From Epiperipatus broadwayi (taxonomy: Eukaryota; Onychophora; Udeonychophora; Euonychophora; Peripatidae), in contig JAQFVV010006696.1 of NCBI GenBank assembly GCA_028023455.1, forward strand, positions 154,501 through 218,500: a stretch of DNA of 64,000 bases, in the 5' to 3' direction. Of this stretch, positions 13,733 through 32,031 are shown piece by piece. The first letter of the stretch is position 1. Each line of letters begins with the position of its first letter. Made by a program: the position numbers and the translations under genes. The notes below the pieces were generated by a model. The model had not been told where the DNA came from, did not search any database, and saw only the letters and a program-made list of their open reading frames with translations.

Positions 13733-14356
13733 AAGAAAATAGATCTAAACATTAACTGTGAGTGTTTATGAAACAATTTCTATTCAGCTTGCAAGCGTGA
13801 ATTTTCTAGACATATAATGTCTTCAAACTCAGCATAGCAAGCCAGATAGCAATGTGGGTCTAATATCAGTTCAGTATCATTATATAGTAGAAGCCTGTGC
13901 AATATATATCATTGCAAAAAAACCTCAAAGGTACATTTATGAAAAACAAAAAAAACCAAGTTAAACTTGCTAACACTTGCATTTGTGATCAATAGATGGT
14001 GTGTTACCAAAAACACCATCAAAGATAGTGAATGCTTACTCTGATGTTTATGTAAACAAACATATGCTTTGATGGTGTTTTTGGTAAAATGCCATCTATT
14101 GATTGTAAATACAAGTGTTAGCAAGTTTAACTTGTCTTTTTGTTTTTCATAAATGTACCTTTGAGGTTTTCTTGCAATGATATATATTGCAGAGGCTTCT
14201 ACTATGTGGTGATACTGAACTGATATCAGACCCATATAGCTATATGGCTTGATATGCTGAGTTTGAAGACATTACGTGTCTAGAAAATTCACGCTTGCAA
14301 GCTGAATAGAAATTGTTTTATAAATGCTCAGAGTTAGTGTTTAGATCTAGTTTCTT

Positions 14357-14415
14357 ATTCCTATCCTTCACTGATGATAGCAAATTAGCTTGAAATTGTG
14401 ATCTGAAGGTGGAAC
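14357..14415 (+). ncRNA. Hammerhead ribozyme (type I), inverted arm
   Basis: Plus strand. Core CTGATGA, AGC/GCT stem II, GAAA, and a small stem III (TTGTGA, one G-U pair) with the GATC cleavage site. Stem I is CCTTCA/TGAAGG with outer TTCC/GGAA. Confidence 0.72.
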
Positions 14416-14503
14416 TAATGATAGAGATAGTGAATGCTTACTCTGATGTTTATGTAAACAAACATATGCTTTGACGGTGTTTTTGGTAAAATGCCTTCTA
14501 TTG

Positions 14504-14506
<3 letters not shown>

Positions 14507-14559
<53 letters not shown>
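14507..14559. repeat. (AT)n microsatellite
   Basis: A pure AT run between the 3' end of hammerhead array 1 and PLE D. Confidence 0.95.
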
Positions 14560-14561
<2 letters not shown>

Positions 14562-14574
14562 GTCTGTTAACTAA

Positions 14575-15362
<788 letters not shown>

Positions 15363-15566
15363 GGTTATTTCTTATTGAAAAACATTGTAGTTGACTATTC
15401 CTCAGTCATACAATTCTTATGCCTTATGCAATGGTGTATAACAATTATTAATGGCTGTAAGATTTCTTTCTCCTAATAATGCATGAATCCATCATTTATA
15501 GTTTATAATTCTGATAAATGAATAAATATTTACCTAAACCAAAAAAAAAGAAAAAAATTTGTTACA

Positions 15567-18500
15567 TCATTTAATGTCATTTATTCTGCAAAACAGTTTA
15601 CCTGATGGATTTGATTTGTTAAAAGCTTTAGGTGGTGGATGTTTGTATACATCTGTCCATTCCTGTTTCTCATAAATCTTATTTAAAGGTGAATTTTTCA
15701 ACATATTTTCATGGTAACTTTTTAAATATTCTTGAATAATAACAGGTAGTGTGTATCTCCCTTTTACAATATAAGTAGTATGCATTGGAACCTGTGAATG
15801 TTATGATTTTATATTGTTCCTTATATGAATTGCAGATTTTAGAAAATGAGTTTCTGCAGTTTGATGACATGAGGTGTTTTTGCAAAACCAATTCTCTTAT
15901 CTGGAATTTATGATTTGACTTTACTGTGATTTTATTGTGCTTACTTGCCTTGTAATTGATTTGGACATGTTTTTTTTCTGATCCTTTTCTGAATCAATTG
16001 GAAGTTTTGTTGAAACAGGTTTTTACAATTTAAATAAACTTGGAATACCTCATTTTAAATGTAAAATGATGGGTGTAAACCCTGTGGATTCATTCACTTT
16101 CCAATTAATGTATTGAGTTACACACTCGTATGATTTTCTACTCCATATGTATTTCCTCTAATTATGTCCTAAACAAAGGTCCAAGTTCACATATTACACA
16201 TTCATATGGAGTTGATTGTGAATTTTCAACAGAGATTAGTACATGTCTTTCTTGCAGTCTTTCTACCACTTTTTTTCCACAGGATATGGTACCATGATCT
16301 GAAATGATGATTACCAGTTTCCCTATTACCTTGAACTGGCAAAGGTCTAAGCCTTAGGTAATATTTCTTGTATTAGTTGGGACATTGGCTAAGCTGACAC
16401 AAATTTTGAAAATATCTTAAGCTACTAACTGATGTCATTATTTCTTAGACAGTGGGGGCATCTATATAAGTTTATAACTAAGATCTCACTTGGTCTTTTG
16501 ATATTATACATTTAATCAAACTTACATAACTTTGGTTTAACAGCTTCACACTCATACCTGTGTGACATTTGTAGATTGCCTTGAAGTTGCATTTGTATAT
16601 TCCAGCCCTGTAAAATAAATTTGTACATATTTGTTCTGTTTTATGGGCACTATAGTACTCATATAAACAATGTACATATTGTATATATGATTTTTTTAGC
16701 CTATCAGGTAACATTATCTTCAACTCCTCTGACTAATTGATCATTTTGTATAATAAGCCTTTATTTTCTAACTTCTATTGTGTAAGAGTATAGGCCATAT
16801 ACATAACTTTTTCTCCCTTTAATATTTTAATAGTTGAGATTATTTTTTCACCTCATGGCTATAGGTCATGAATATTTACCAAATAATTGTCTACATCTTT
16901 ATTAAATATTGTATCAGTTTTGAAAATCAAGATGTTTTCTATGGACAGGTTTCATTGTTCTGACCCACACTGATTTTGACTTAACACATTGACTACTATG
17001 TTTTCATATCCTTTACAGTATTGGACTGTATAATTGAATTCTTGAAACAACAAACTCCATCTAACACTTCATCTGTTATTAAGAAAACTGTAATTCAATA
17101 ATTTGAGGTTCTTGTGATCTGTGATCACACTTACCTCTGATTTGAGCAGCATCAGTCAAATCTTTTGGAAGACCCATACTCTTGTTGGTACCTCTTTTTT
17201 GTAACTATATAATATAATTATGGGCTTTTTAACAAGTGTCTAATGAAATAAAAAATCCCTGGATATCCATCTTCCTGGATTAGGGATAACATTGCCCTTA
17301 ATCCATAAGCACTACTACCAGTTTGTATGATGATAGGTTTATTAAAATCAAAAAAATAATAACAGTATTTGCTGTATAATGCCATATCTGGTTCTTTAGT
17401 ACAATTCAACATTTAGTTTTTTCTGATGAGTTTCAACAATGTTTCCATGACCTCAGAGAATTTTTTGTAAAAACAATTGTAAAATTTATAGTCTCAAAAA
17501 TAATAAGATTTGTTTTATATAAATAGGCTTTGGAAGGTTGTGAACAGTACTGATCATGTCAGGATAAGATCTCAGCCCACATCAACCAATATGTTCTAAT
17601 AACTTCACACCATTACTTATTTCTGTACATTTTATTAAAATTGGCTTTAATCTTTTTATCATCACATTCTTCAAATAATTTTACAAGTGTTCCAAAGTGT
17701 TCTTCAACAGTTGATGAGGCAATTATGATGTCATCTACATAAATAGGGGTCATTTGATTGATCTCAGGAGAAAGAGTTTGATTCAGGCATTCATTTGCCC
17801 ATCACCACTATTTATTAATTTAAATGAAATGCAATTGAATTGATATTTGATGCCTTCATCCTAAAAAATGATGATGTAATGATCCATTGAGTAATGTTTT
17901 GTCTGCCAATAAGCAGAGGTTAAGTTAAAAACAGATAATACTTTCTTATTCTTTAGTCCCATGGAACAAATTTGTGTTTGGACTGTGGTATTTCCCTGTC
18001 AGAAATAGTAATGTTCTGTCTTCTTCACTGTCACTACAGAATTGCAGTATGGTGAAGAATATTCTGTCTTCTTCACTGTCACTACAGAATTGCAGTATGG
18101 TGAAGAATATTTGAAAATAATTCCCCAACTCAAACATCTTGTTGATGTGCTTTGTTATTTACTCACAATATTGGCAAAGCATGGGGTATGACGTGGATAG
18201 ACATGGCTTATCATTTATGCATTATTGAATTGACTTTATTACTCCTGGCACTTCAGAAAATATTACAATGCATTTATCAAGGTTGGATATTAACTTGTGA
18301 TTGTCATTGCCATTGATCAAATAATATTAGGCAATCTTTGTGTGTATGAGTACCTCAGGGACATTCAATATTATGCATTCAAATTTATGTAGATAATATC
18401 TCATTAGCAGTGTTATTTCTAAAACCTCAGCACTGAGGAAATCATCTAGATAGTTGTTCATGTGTAGAAATTTTACAGCTAATATAAATTCATAAATGAA

Positions 18501-19500
18501 GCAGTTTCAAATAAAAAAGACATGGTAAAATATTCTTTGGCCAATGTTTTGACTTTAGCCAGATTTGCTTTTTGGGCCAATTTGGTCTTCTTGTTTTTGG
18601 CCATGGCCACTTGGACTGACCTGGTGGTAAGACTTTAAGCATCAATGCCTTGATAGTCTGACTTCCATAGTCAATTAGTGCTCTCATAGGAAAATTTCCT
18701 TACAATATTTTTTTCAAGAAGTAACATTGCAGAGCATAGATTGGTGATCTACCTTACCATGAATATGTTGATTGGTGATTTTCCTGATTAAAGATTTTAT
18801 TTTGTTTTTCTTATTTAATGTTGTTGCTTCAGGAGAGGACTAATCTCTCAAGTCTCCATTTATTTTCTTATGCTAGCTTTTTATCAGGGTTTTATTTAAC
18901 CCTGACATCAATGGCTTTGTTATGGTATTGAGAGTGTTGAATATTCATTTCCTGCCCCTCAGTTGTTGGCCATTGATCTTGTCATTTTTACTATTGGAAG
19001 ATTTTCACCATTTTTTTTTCATTTTTTGTGTTGTCTGTTATTTTTTTCTATTGTAGTTAATGACATTAACAGAAATTTCTTCCTATCCCTTTTTGCCACA
19101 TATTTTTGTTATTGTCAGTACAATAAAGTAATGCTACTGATTTTGGTACATATTAATGATTGGTCAATCTTCAAGAAATAATTATGCTGCACAAAGTAAA
19201 AAAAAAATGAATTGCTTAGTGGGTAAGTATCATGTGTTTTAATCCGGCAAATTATCTTTTAAAGAAATTTCATCAAAAATCATTCCATGTGGGTTATGAC
19301 ACTTTTCTGGAATTGTCTGGTATAGTAATGCTTGTTGTATATAATCATTCCAGAAACTCTTTATTTCTAAAAGTTTTTAACACTCATAGGGTGACAGAGA
19401 GGGTCTGTAAGAGTGCACCGTACCTTTTAAGTGGTTCTGGTTTACTGAGAGGTAAAGGTCCAGGAATGCTCAATTGGGGTTTCATTGGGTAATCCTTTGA
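15567..19500 (-). pseudogene. Decayed Gypsy-type LTR retrotransposon (pol region)
   Basis: Fragments on the minus strand come in Gypsy pol order. An RT block near 17950-17650 has SAYWQ, then a QFNCISF-like segment and PIYVDDIIIASS as motif C. An RNase H-like block at 17412-17218 has KPIIIQTGSSAYGLRAMLS followed by SLIQEDGYPGIFYF. A degenerate integrase zinc-binding segment lies near 15760-15650 (IIQEYLKSYHENML then KIYEKQEWTDVY). Stops and frameshifts separate them. The integrase core is absent, so the 3' end is truncated near 15567. LTRs and the upstream limit were not identified; 18.2-19.5 kb may hold gag but I cannot show it. Confidence 0.65.
18011..18110. repeat. 48-bp tandem duplication
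   Basis: TTCTGTCTTCTTCACTGTCA followed by CTACAGAATTGCAGTATGGT occurs twice in direct succession. The copies are nearly identical, so it is a recent local slippage event inside the Gypsy remnant. Confidence 0.9.
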
Positions 19501-20160
19501 ACACATTAAACTTAACAAACTGGTAGACTGAGCTCACTGTAACATCCCTATATTGGCTTTTATTATTGACTTTTATAATTATACTCTGTCAAAGTGATAG
19601 AATACCATTCTTTTCTACTATTATATTATTTTTTTTTTTTGTAATAAACATTACTAAGTTGGTGCAATCAACCTGTTCTCTATCTGGCCAGCATCATCAT
19701 GCATTTTCACCACTGAATAAAAAGTTAATCATTGATATCCAACACTCATAAATAACTATGCTAAATACACATATAATAATCATTCATATCAACACACTAC
19801 TCTTCATGCATTTACTGATATTTGGAATATTCTGGTAGTATATATTAATTGGTCCACACTTACATAGAAGCACAACAGAGAGTTCAAATACTGTGGCATA
19901 ATGAAGTCTGAAAGAGGGATGAGATGTGGTCAAAGTAGCCTAAATTGCATCTAAATTTCACTAGTAAACATTGAACTAGCATACTAAAGATAGATATCAT
20001 CATGGGTTAAAATTTTGTCATCCCATCACCAGCATCATACCCAAAGACCATGCATGATAGTAGTAAGATATGCTGCCTTTCTTATGACCACTGTGGTTCC
20101 ATTATAATATATACATATATATTAAAGGATTATTGTTAAATCATCTCACATATAAACTTT
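19501..20160. other. Intron sequence, nothing recognised
   Basis: No gene or definite repeat. Homology to the minus-strand locus begins only at about 20160. Confidence 0.4.
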
Positions 20161-21310
20161 TTACGATCAATATATTGAACTATTTATTTGCACTATCTGA
20201 ATTAATCTGGATTGTATAAATATTATAATTAGTTCACATCTAATAACTGAGAGCTTATCTTATCAGGATTAAAAAAGATCTTGATTGATTTTATTCTGTC
20301 ATTATTCAAAATGATCTGTCTTAATTATCTTTATTGTTTTGAGGTGGTTCATAAATTTAATGAACTATTAAATTTCAATACATATCTAAGTCTTAAATAA
20401 AAGGGAATAATGTTTTTATATGGTTTACTTGTTATAAAATCCATTTTAATAATCAATTTACAGAACATTTAAATAGATCGATAGGATATGTTAATTGTAA
20501 CTTGATAAATATTAATTACAAATCTAGTTTACATTTGATATAATGATCTGATTGGATATGAGTAATGCAAGATGATGTAATTGGTCCATTGAAAATATAT
20601 TCTTGTAGACTAGTTCATTTTAATATATAACTTAAGTAAAAATTGTAGCTTGATAAGTTATTATTAATTAGCATTTTAGTGAATTTAATATAAATCTGAT
20701 TAATAGTTTATTTGTATTTATACTTTATTGATAATCTAGTTTTATAAAAAATTGTCTAAATGTTATCATAAACCTTTATGAAATAATTTATTTAGTTGGG
20801 GAATATTATTAAATTTTATCATACATGTACATTATTATATGTAATATTTGATTTGTAAAGTATATTAGAATATTTTATTGATTTGATTTTGTTTTTTTTA
20901 ATTACAAATTAAATGGTTATCTTAAAAATGTATCATTATTTAGTTGAATGATACATGATTTCACTGCCAATTGTAGTTTATTTTGGGGTAATGAGTAAAT
21001 TTGATTATATAAGAAATGATAACCTTATTTGTTTAAATTTTGAATTAAAGGTTATCTGAATAAATTAGATTTTAATAAAGGTTGTCATCAATATTTTAGT
21101 TTACTTTAGAGAACAATGTAAATGATTATTTACTGGAAACATTGTTATTACATAATATAATTAATGACTGAGCTGGATAATATTATACTGGTTATAACAG
21201 AGTTATTATTTATTGGTACATGATTAGCTGTTTTAAATAATATTTAAACCATAAGGACATTCTTGTATTATCTTTTATTTTATTTTCATGTCAGTAATAA
21301 ATTGTTGTCT
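20160..21310. repeat. Intron segment shared with the minus-strand paralogue
   Basis: Aligns in inverted orientation with about 61950-60570. Landmarks shared by both are GATCTTGATTGATTTTATTC with TGTCATTATTCA, and GGTTTACTTGTTATAAAATC with CATTTTAATAAT. It is noncoding and serves as evidence that the two protease loci are duplicates including intron sequence. Confidence 0.8.
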
Positions 21311-21385
21311 CAAAACCTATAGGCCAATTTTGTTTGTTTCATTACAAAACTTGACCAAACCAGTAGAAAGATGATGGAGTAGAAT

Positions 21386-25172
<3,787 letters not shown>

Positions 25173-25218
<46 letters not shown>
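25173..25218. repeat. (AT)n microsatellite
   Basis: A pure AT run. Confidence 0.95.
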
Positions 25219-25698
<480 letters not shown>

Positions 25699-25787
25699 CA
25701 ATAGATGGAGCTTTACCAAGACCTCCAAAAGAAGCATATTTTTGTTTACATAAATGTCAGAGTCAATATTCACTGTCTCTTTTGTTT

Positions 25788-25848
25788 GCTCCACCCTCAG
25801 ATCAGTTGATTTCAAGCTGATTTGCTATCATAAGTAAAGAATAGGAGT
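25788..25848 (-). ncRNA. Hammerhead ribozyme, core mutated
   Basis: Minus strand. CTTATGA replaces CTGATGA, changing an invariant core G, and the inner stem I is weakened (TTTA for TTCA). GAAA, GATC and outer CTCC/GGAG remain. Expected inactive. Confidence 0.7.
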
Positions 25849-26196
25849 TAGAAACTAGACCTAAACACTAACTCCAAGTGTTTATGCAACAAGTTTCTAT
25901 CGGTTTTCAAGTATGATTTTTTTAGACATGTAAATGTCTTCAAACCCAATCAAACCAGATAGATATATGGGTCTGAGATCAGTTCAGTTTCTCCACATAG
26001 TCAAAGCTTCTGCAATATCTATCATTGCAAGAAACTTTAAACGTACATTTATGAAAAACAAAAACAAGTTTTATATACGTAAACTTGCTAACACTTGTAT
26101 TTATGATCAATAGATGGAGCTTTACCAAGACCTGCAAAACAAGTGTATTTTTGTTTACATAAGCATCAGAGTCAATATTCACTGTCTCTTTTGTTT

Positions 26197-26257
26197 GCTC
26201 CACCCTCAGATCAACTGATTTCAAGCTGATTTGCTATCATCAGTGAAGGATAGGAGT
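26197..26257 (-). ncRNA. Hammerhead ribozyme (type I)
   Basis: Minus strand. CTGATGA, stem II AGC/GCT, GAAA, short stem III (TC/GA) and GATC cleavage are intact. Stem I is CCTTCA with TGAGGG (one T-G pair) and outer CTCC with GGAG. Confidence 0.78.
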
Positions 26258-26614
26258 TAGAAACTAGATCTAAATACTAACTCCAAGTGTTTATGCAACA
26301 AGTTTCTATCAATTTGCAAGCATGAATTTTTTAGACATGTAAATGTCTTCAAACTCAGCTTATCAAACCAGATAGCTACATGTGTCTGATATCAGTTCAG
26401 TTTCTCCACATAGTCAAAGCTTTTTGCAATATATGTCATTGTAAAAATCTTTAAAGGTACATTTATGAAAAACAAAAACAAGTTTTGTATACGTAAACTT
26501 GCTATCGCTTGTATTTATGATCAATAGATGGAGCTTTGCCAAAACCTCCAAAACAAGCATATTTTTGTTTACATAAATGTGAGAGTCAGTACTCACTGTC
26601 TCTTTTGTTTGTTT

Positions 26615-26660
26615 TACCCTCACATCAGCTGATTTCAAGCTGATTTGCTATCATCAGTTA
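26615..26660 (-). ncRNA. Hammerhead ribozyme remnant
   Basis: Core CTGATGA and GAAA are kept, but the cleavage site reads GATG instead of GATC and the 5' strand of stem I is missing beyond the array end. Expected inactive. Confidence 0.65.
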
Positions 26661-29482
26661 CATTATTTGTGTGAAAATACAAATAAAAATTGGTATTGAT
26701 CTTCCTTTGACATTAACCTCTCTCACAATACAATAAAATAAGCATATTTATTCAAGTTATGCTGCAGTAACAAATAATTTATGGCTTTGTTCTAATGCAG
26801 CTATTTATATGTCAGTAATTAAACAATTAATTGGGATACCTAAGATTTTTAATAATGCTGGATTACAGTTATTTAAAGTTCTTTAAATCCACCATTAATA
26901 AAACAACAACACTCGAACAAATACATAAGATTATTGTGTTTGATGACAAATGGTAATTATATTTAATTAATAAAAATAGTGTTCACATTTGCGAAATAAG
27001 AACATATGTGAAAATCTAATTTAGGAAACAATAATTGTGGCAGAAATGGCACATATGAAAGTATGAGTGAAAGTATAAAAATGACAGTCCATTTAGCATA
27101 ATCACAACAGTACACTTTAGAAGTATTGATAGGCTTTGATGAGTATGAAATATGTGCGATTGGTAATGCATGATGGTGATGAGGAGATCCATTCTAAGAT
27201 CCAAGAAGGTGCTTCAATTCATGGCTAAAGAAGGTGATTCTCTGCAAACATTGGCAGAATTGACTCACAAACAATGAAGAATGTGCTTTATTGAATTGTC
27301 ATAGGTGCACTTTTGCCAGAGCAAACACTATGCAATAATATCTATCACCAAAGAAGTCCCAAGGGGTTTACAAACCTTGTCCTTGAAATTGGGAGTAAAA
27401 ATAAACAAAGCATATATATTGTACATATACATATAGTATTATATATATATATATATATATAACTAAAAGCCAGTATACACGTAACGCTTGAATTAATATA
27501 ATTATATAAACTTAAAACTAAGAAATAAAGAAATATCACCTATCTTTATTAATAAAGTACCCAGTGTACGAGTATGATTTGATTTACTATGTAAATATGG
27601 GATAAGTAAAATTTAAGCTAATATAATAGCTCATAGAACTAGAGGATTGCCTCCCTTTTTACATTTTGTTATTTTATATTACACATAAACTTCCCACAAT
27701 GTATAACTAATACAAATCTTTGGTTTTATGTGCTTTCATAAATATCTTACATATTATTAAATATATATAATGTAGGTGGTGGTTAGTGATTTCAAGAAAA
27801 TAATATTGATTTAATTCATATAAATATATTTAAAGTTTTAGAAGTTGGCGCTATTATTTAATTAATAAAAAAATATTTCAAAGAAAACAGCTTTTTGCTT
27901 AGTTTTTAAAAAATAATATCGTACAATAATTATCTGATTATTATTTTATTCTCCCCAGACTCGCAGGTGTTCACTATAATAAGAATAACAAATTTGTTTT
28001 TTTTTTCTTTTATTAAAAACTAGATTAATCACCCTATGAAATGTAATGAAGGGGTTTTAAAAGAGATAGTGGGGAGATTTGCAAATCTCAGAAAAATTAT
28101 CGACATATAATTTAGTATATGAAAATATAAAATATAATAATGAAAATAAAATATTGCTGCATAGACATAAAATAAAGAAATAATAACTGATCAGGAGAGG
28201 TTTAATGTAGGAGACATTACTATTAAGTTATATAGAGAGAACAAAGTACATTTGTCTAACAAGGTAAGAATTTACAAATTAATTCATAATCAATATTAAT
28301 TTTACAAGGAAAGCTTTACAAAATGTTTAAAGAAACAGATAGATGACATTTAAAAGTATCTAACAGCACTTGAAAGTATTACCTCTGTACAAACTTGGCT
28401 GTTCCTTTAATGGTTTTCAGATTTCCCCCAGAGAACTAGATCTAGTTTGATTAGCATAGATATTCAGGCAGGTAGTAAGTAGAGTATTCAACAAACAGGC
28501 ATATAGTTACAGTCTATGAGTATCTGCTTCCTAGATACAGATTTCAGGGAGGTCATCTTGAATGGTGAGAAAGGTGAAGTGGATTTACTCATGACACATT
28601 GAAATTAAACAACTGTGGATTTATTTGGCAACTGCTTTCATTGACTGTTTTTTAGTTAGTTTGTGTGGTCAAAAATAGTCTCTTTTATACTATGCCCCAG
28701 TATTTGTTGAATGATTTATTGATTGGTCACTGCTAATCATTCTTTAATCGATTTTTTAAAGAATTTATACATAAGCTTTTTCCATTGTGCTGGAAGATGC
28801 CATTGTTAGATAAGTATTCAAACCAAAATTAATTTGATAAAAAATGATTGTGACAAAAGTAAATCAATTAGTTTAGTTTCTAATTTTGATTTTAGAGAAA
28901 CTTTTAATTAAAGTTATTTTAGAAGATTAAACAAGATTAAGTTTCTCACCTTTAATTAATTTTGTCTAATTACAATTGCATCTTCCAGCTTGGATTTAAA
29001 AAGAAAAGTATAGTTTAATAGCAAAAATAATTTAAAAGACAAATTTTTATAGATTGACATATAACAAACTTTTATAGTAAATATTTGCTCAGTAGGTTTG
29101 TCTCTACAATATCTATATACATCTGAGCCACAATTACTAAATATTTACTATAACTTTAATAAATAAATAAAAAATACAGAAAATATAATTATTTTGATAT
29201 TATAAGTTTGTTACAATTAATCCTCCATTACCTATTTTGTATACATATTACTCTTTAAAATAGTAGATTTATTATTTTTTCTTTTTTTGGGGTGTGTGTG
29301 TTTAAATTCAGATATCTATGCATATATATTCGTTAAGAAGTATGTTAGTTTATATATCAAGAAAAGGAACAAAAATGTGTTAGTGAGTGGAATGTATACA
29401 CAAGAATACGGTTTGAATTTGGCTTGGTAGCAGAAGATTTGAGGTGGGCTGTGAAGTGTAATCTGAATCTCAGATTCCACTT
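26661..29482. other. Intron sequence, nothing recognised
   Basis: AT-rich, with a short (AT)n at about 27440-27461. Parts around 28.6-28.8 kb faintly resemble the 34-35 kb repeats. No coding region. Confidence 0.4.
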
Positions 29483-29561
29483 ATATATATATATATATTA
29501 AAAGGTGTGAAGGTTGCCTTGACAGCAGTTAGAAATATTGGTTGCTATATTTACTGTGAAT

Positions 29562-29575
<14 letters not shown>
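29483..29575. repeat. Direct repeat flanking hammerhead array 3, left copy
   Basis: AAAAGGTGTGAAGGTTGCCT through to TATTTACTGTGAATG, about 80 bp with AT-rich edges. The same sequence occurs at 32131-32210 on the other side of the array with almost no differences. Confidence 0.9.

Positions 29576-29647
<72 letters not shown>
29562..29647. repeat. (AT)n microsatellite
   Basis: A pure AT run between the left direct repeat and the left 3' terminus of array 3. Confidence 0.97.
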
Positions 29648-29651
<4 letters not shown>

Positions 29652-29795
29652 AATAAAAACAAGTTAGTCACGTAACCTGCTATCACTTGTTATTTATGAT
29701 CAATAGATGGTGTCTTTACAAAAACACTTGAAACAAGTGTAAAATATTTTTACATAAACGCAAAAGGAGTCAGAATTAACTACCTCTTTCATTTT

Positions 29796-29855
29796 GCTCA
29801 CCTCCAGATCAGCTGATTTCAAGCTGGTTTGCTTTCGTCAGTGGAAGCATAGAGC
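29796..29855 (-). ncRNA. Hammerhead ribozyme (type I)
   Basis: Minus strand. CTGACGA, complete 4-bp stem II AAGC/GCTT with a 6-nt loop, GAAA, stem III TC/GA around AGCT, and cleavage after GATC. Stem I is CTTCCA/TGGAGG with outer GCTC/GAGC. Confidence 0.85.
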
Positions 29856-30213
29856 TATAGAAACTAGGTCTAAAGACTGACTCTCAAGCATTTATGCAAA
29901 ACGTTTATATCAGTTTGCAAGCGTGAATTTTCAGACCGGTAAAGTCTTCAAACTCAGCCTAGCAAGCTAGATATCTATATGGGTCTGATCTCAGTTCAGT
30001 TTCACCACATAGTCAAAGTCTCTGCAATATATATCATTGCAAGAAAACTTTAAAGGTACATTTATGAAAAATAAAAACAAGTTAGTCATGTAACCTGCTA
30101 TCACTTGTTATTTATGATCAATAGATGGCGTCTTTACCAAAACCGCAGAAACAAGTGTAAAATATTTTTACATAAACGCAAAAAGAGTCAGAATTAACTA
30201 CCTCTTTCATTTT

Positions 30214-30273
30214 GCTCACCTCCAGATCAGCTGATTTCAAGCTGGTTTGCTTTCGTCAGTGGAAGGATAGAGC
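30214..30273 (-). ncRNA. Hammerhead ribozyme (type I)
   Basis: All core positions are present, as in the copy 418 bp to the left. Stem I arms read CCTTCCA and TGGAGG. Confidence 0.85.
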
Positions 30274-30632
30274 TATAGAAACTAGGTCTAAAGACTGACT
30301 CTCAAGCGTTTATGCAAAACGTTTATATCAGTTTGCAAGCGTGAATTTTTCAGACCGGTAAAGTCTTCAAACTCAGCCTAGCAAGCTAGATATCTATATG
30401 GGTTTGATCTCAGTTCAGTTTCACCACATAGTCAAAGTCTCTGCAATATATATCATTGCAAGAAAACTTTAAAGGTACATTTATGAAAAATAAAAACAAG
30501 TTAGTCACGTAACCTGCTATCACTTGTTATTTATGATCAATAGATGGCGTCTTTACCAAAACTGCCGAAACAAGTGTAAAATATTTTTACATAAATGCAA
30601 AAGGAGTCAGAATTAATTACCTCTTTCATTTT

Positions 30633-30692
30633 GCTCACCTCCAGATCAGCTGATTTCAAGCTGGTTTGCTTTCGTCAGTGGAAGGATAGAGC
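30633..30692 (-). ncRNA. Hammerhead ribozyme (type I)
   Basis: Same as the copy 419 bp to the left, with an intact core and stems. Transcription of this arm followed by cleavage at consecutive sites would release monomers of about 418 nt. Confidence 0.85.
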
Positions 30693-31145
30693 TATAGAAA
30701 CTAGGTCTAAAGACTGACTCTCAAGCGTTTATGCAAAACGTTTATATCAGTTTGCAAGCATGAATTTTTCAGACCGGTAAAGTCTTCAAACTCAGCCTAG
30801 CAAGCTAGATATCTATATGGGTCTGATCTCAGTTCAGTTTCACCACATAGTCAAAGTCTCTGCAATATATTTCATTGCAAGAAAACTTTAAAGGTACATT
30901 TATGAAAAATAAAAACAAGTTAGTCACGTAACCTGCTATCACTTGTTATTTATGATCAATAGATGATATATATTGCAGAGACTTTGACTATGTGGTGAAA
31001 CTGAACTGAGATCAGACCCATATAGATATCTAGCTTGCTAGGCTGAGTTTGAAGACTTTACCAGTCTGAAAAATTCACGCTTGCAAACTGATATAAACGT
31101 TTTGCATAAACGCTTGAGAGTCAGTCTTTAGACCTAGTTTCTATA

Positions 31146-31205
31146 GCTCTATCCTTCCACTGACGAAAGCAAACCAGCTTGAAATCAGCTGATCTCGAGG
31201 TGAGC
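31146..31205 (+). ncRNA. Hammerhead ribozyme, weakened stem I
   Basis: Plus strand. The core CTGACGA, stem II and GAAA are intact, but TCGAGG replaces TGGAGG after the cleavage site, breaking a pair next to the active site. Confidence 0.75.
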
Positions 31206-31563
31206 AAAATGAAAGAGGTAGTTAATTCTGACTCCTTTTGCGTTTATGTAAAAATATTTTACACTTGTTTCGGCGGTTTTGGTAAAGACACCATCTATTG
31301 ATCATAAATAACAAGTGATAGCAAGTTATGTGACTAGCTTGTTTTTATTTTTTCATAAATGTACCTTTAAAGTTTTCTTGCAATGATATATATTGCAGAG
31401 ACTGACTATGTGGTGAAACTGAACTGAGATCAGTCCCATATAGATATCTAGCTTGCTAGGCTGAGTTTGAAGACTTACCGATCTGAAAAATTCACGCTTG
31501 CAAACTGATATAAGCGTTTTGCATAAGCGGCTTGAGAGTCAGTCTTTAGACCTAGTTTCTATA

Positions 31564-31623
31564 GCTCTATCCTTCCACTGGCGAAAGCAAACCAGCTTGA
31601 AATCAGCTGATCTGGAGGTGAGC
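31564..31623 (+). ncRNA. Hammerhead ribozyme, core mutated
   Basis: CTGGCGA replaces CTGACGA, an invariant A changed to G. Other elements are intact. Expected inactive or strongly impaired. Confidence 0.75.
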
Positions 31624-31974
31624 AAAATGAAAGAGTAATTAATTCTGACTCCTTTTGCGTTTATGTAAAAATATTTTACACTGTTTGGCGGTTTTGGTAA
31701 AGATGCCATCTATTGATCATAAATAACAAGTGATAGCAGGTTACGTGACTAACTTGTTTTTATTTTTCATAAATGTACCTTTAAAGTTTTCTTGCAATGA
31801 TATATATTGCAGAGACTTTGACTATGTGGTGAAACTGAACTGAGATCAGACCCATATAGATATCTAGCTTGCTAGGCTGAGTTTGAGACTACGGTCTGAA
31901 AAAATTCACGCTGCAAACTGATATAAACGTTTTGCATAAACGCTGAGAGTCAGTCTTTAGACCTAGTTTCTATA

Positions 31975-32031
31975 GCTCTATCCTTCCACTGACAGCAAAC
32001 CAGCTTGAAATCAGCTGATCTGGAGGTGAGC
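31975..32031 (+). ncRNA. Hammerhead ribozyme, core deletion
   Basis: CTGACAGC replaces CTGACGAAAGC, a 3-nt deletion removing the invariant GA. Expected inactive. Confidence 0.75.

Larger units (their letters stand above)
13128..14506. mobile_element. Hammerhead repeat array 1 (403-405 bp monomers, divergent arms)
   Basis: The GATCAATAGATGG-like landmark recurs at 13179, 13584 and 13987, giving periods of 405 and 403. Two minus-sense monomers on the left meet a plus-sense monomer at an inversion near 14030. Each monomer has one hammerhead ribozyme, a palindromic GTTTACATAAA region and the landmark. The right end stops at CTATTGATCATATATAT, running into (AT)n. The left end stops at GAAAAACAAAAA after an AT run. 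There is no protein-coding capacity; the open frames inside come from the repeat units. Inferred to be a retrozyme-like non-autonomous element. Confidence 0.8.

Noticed and set aside
13450-14235. ORFs MGLISVQYHHIVEA... on both strands, and 25979-26638
   Set aside because: The same frame recurs because the hammerhead monomers are repeated. Its ends do not respect monomer boundaries and it encodes no known domain, so it is treated as noncoding.
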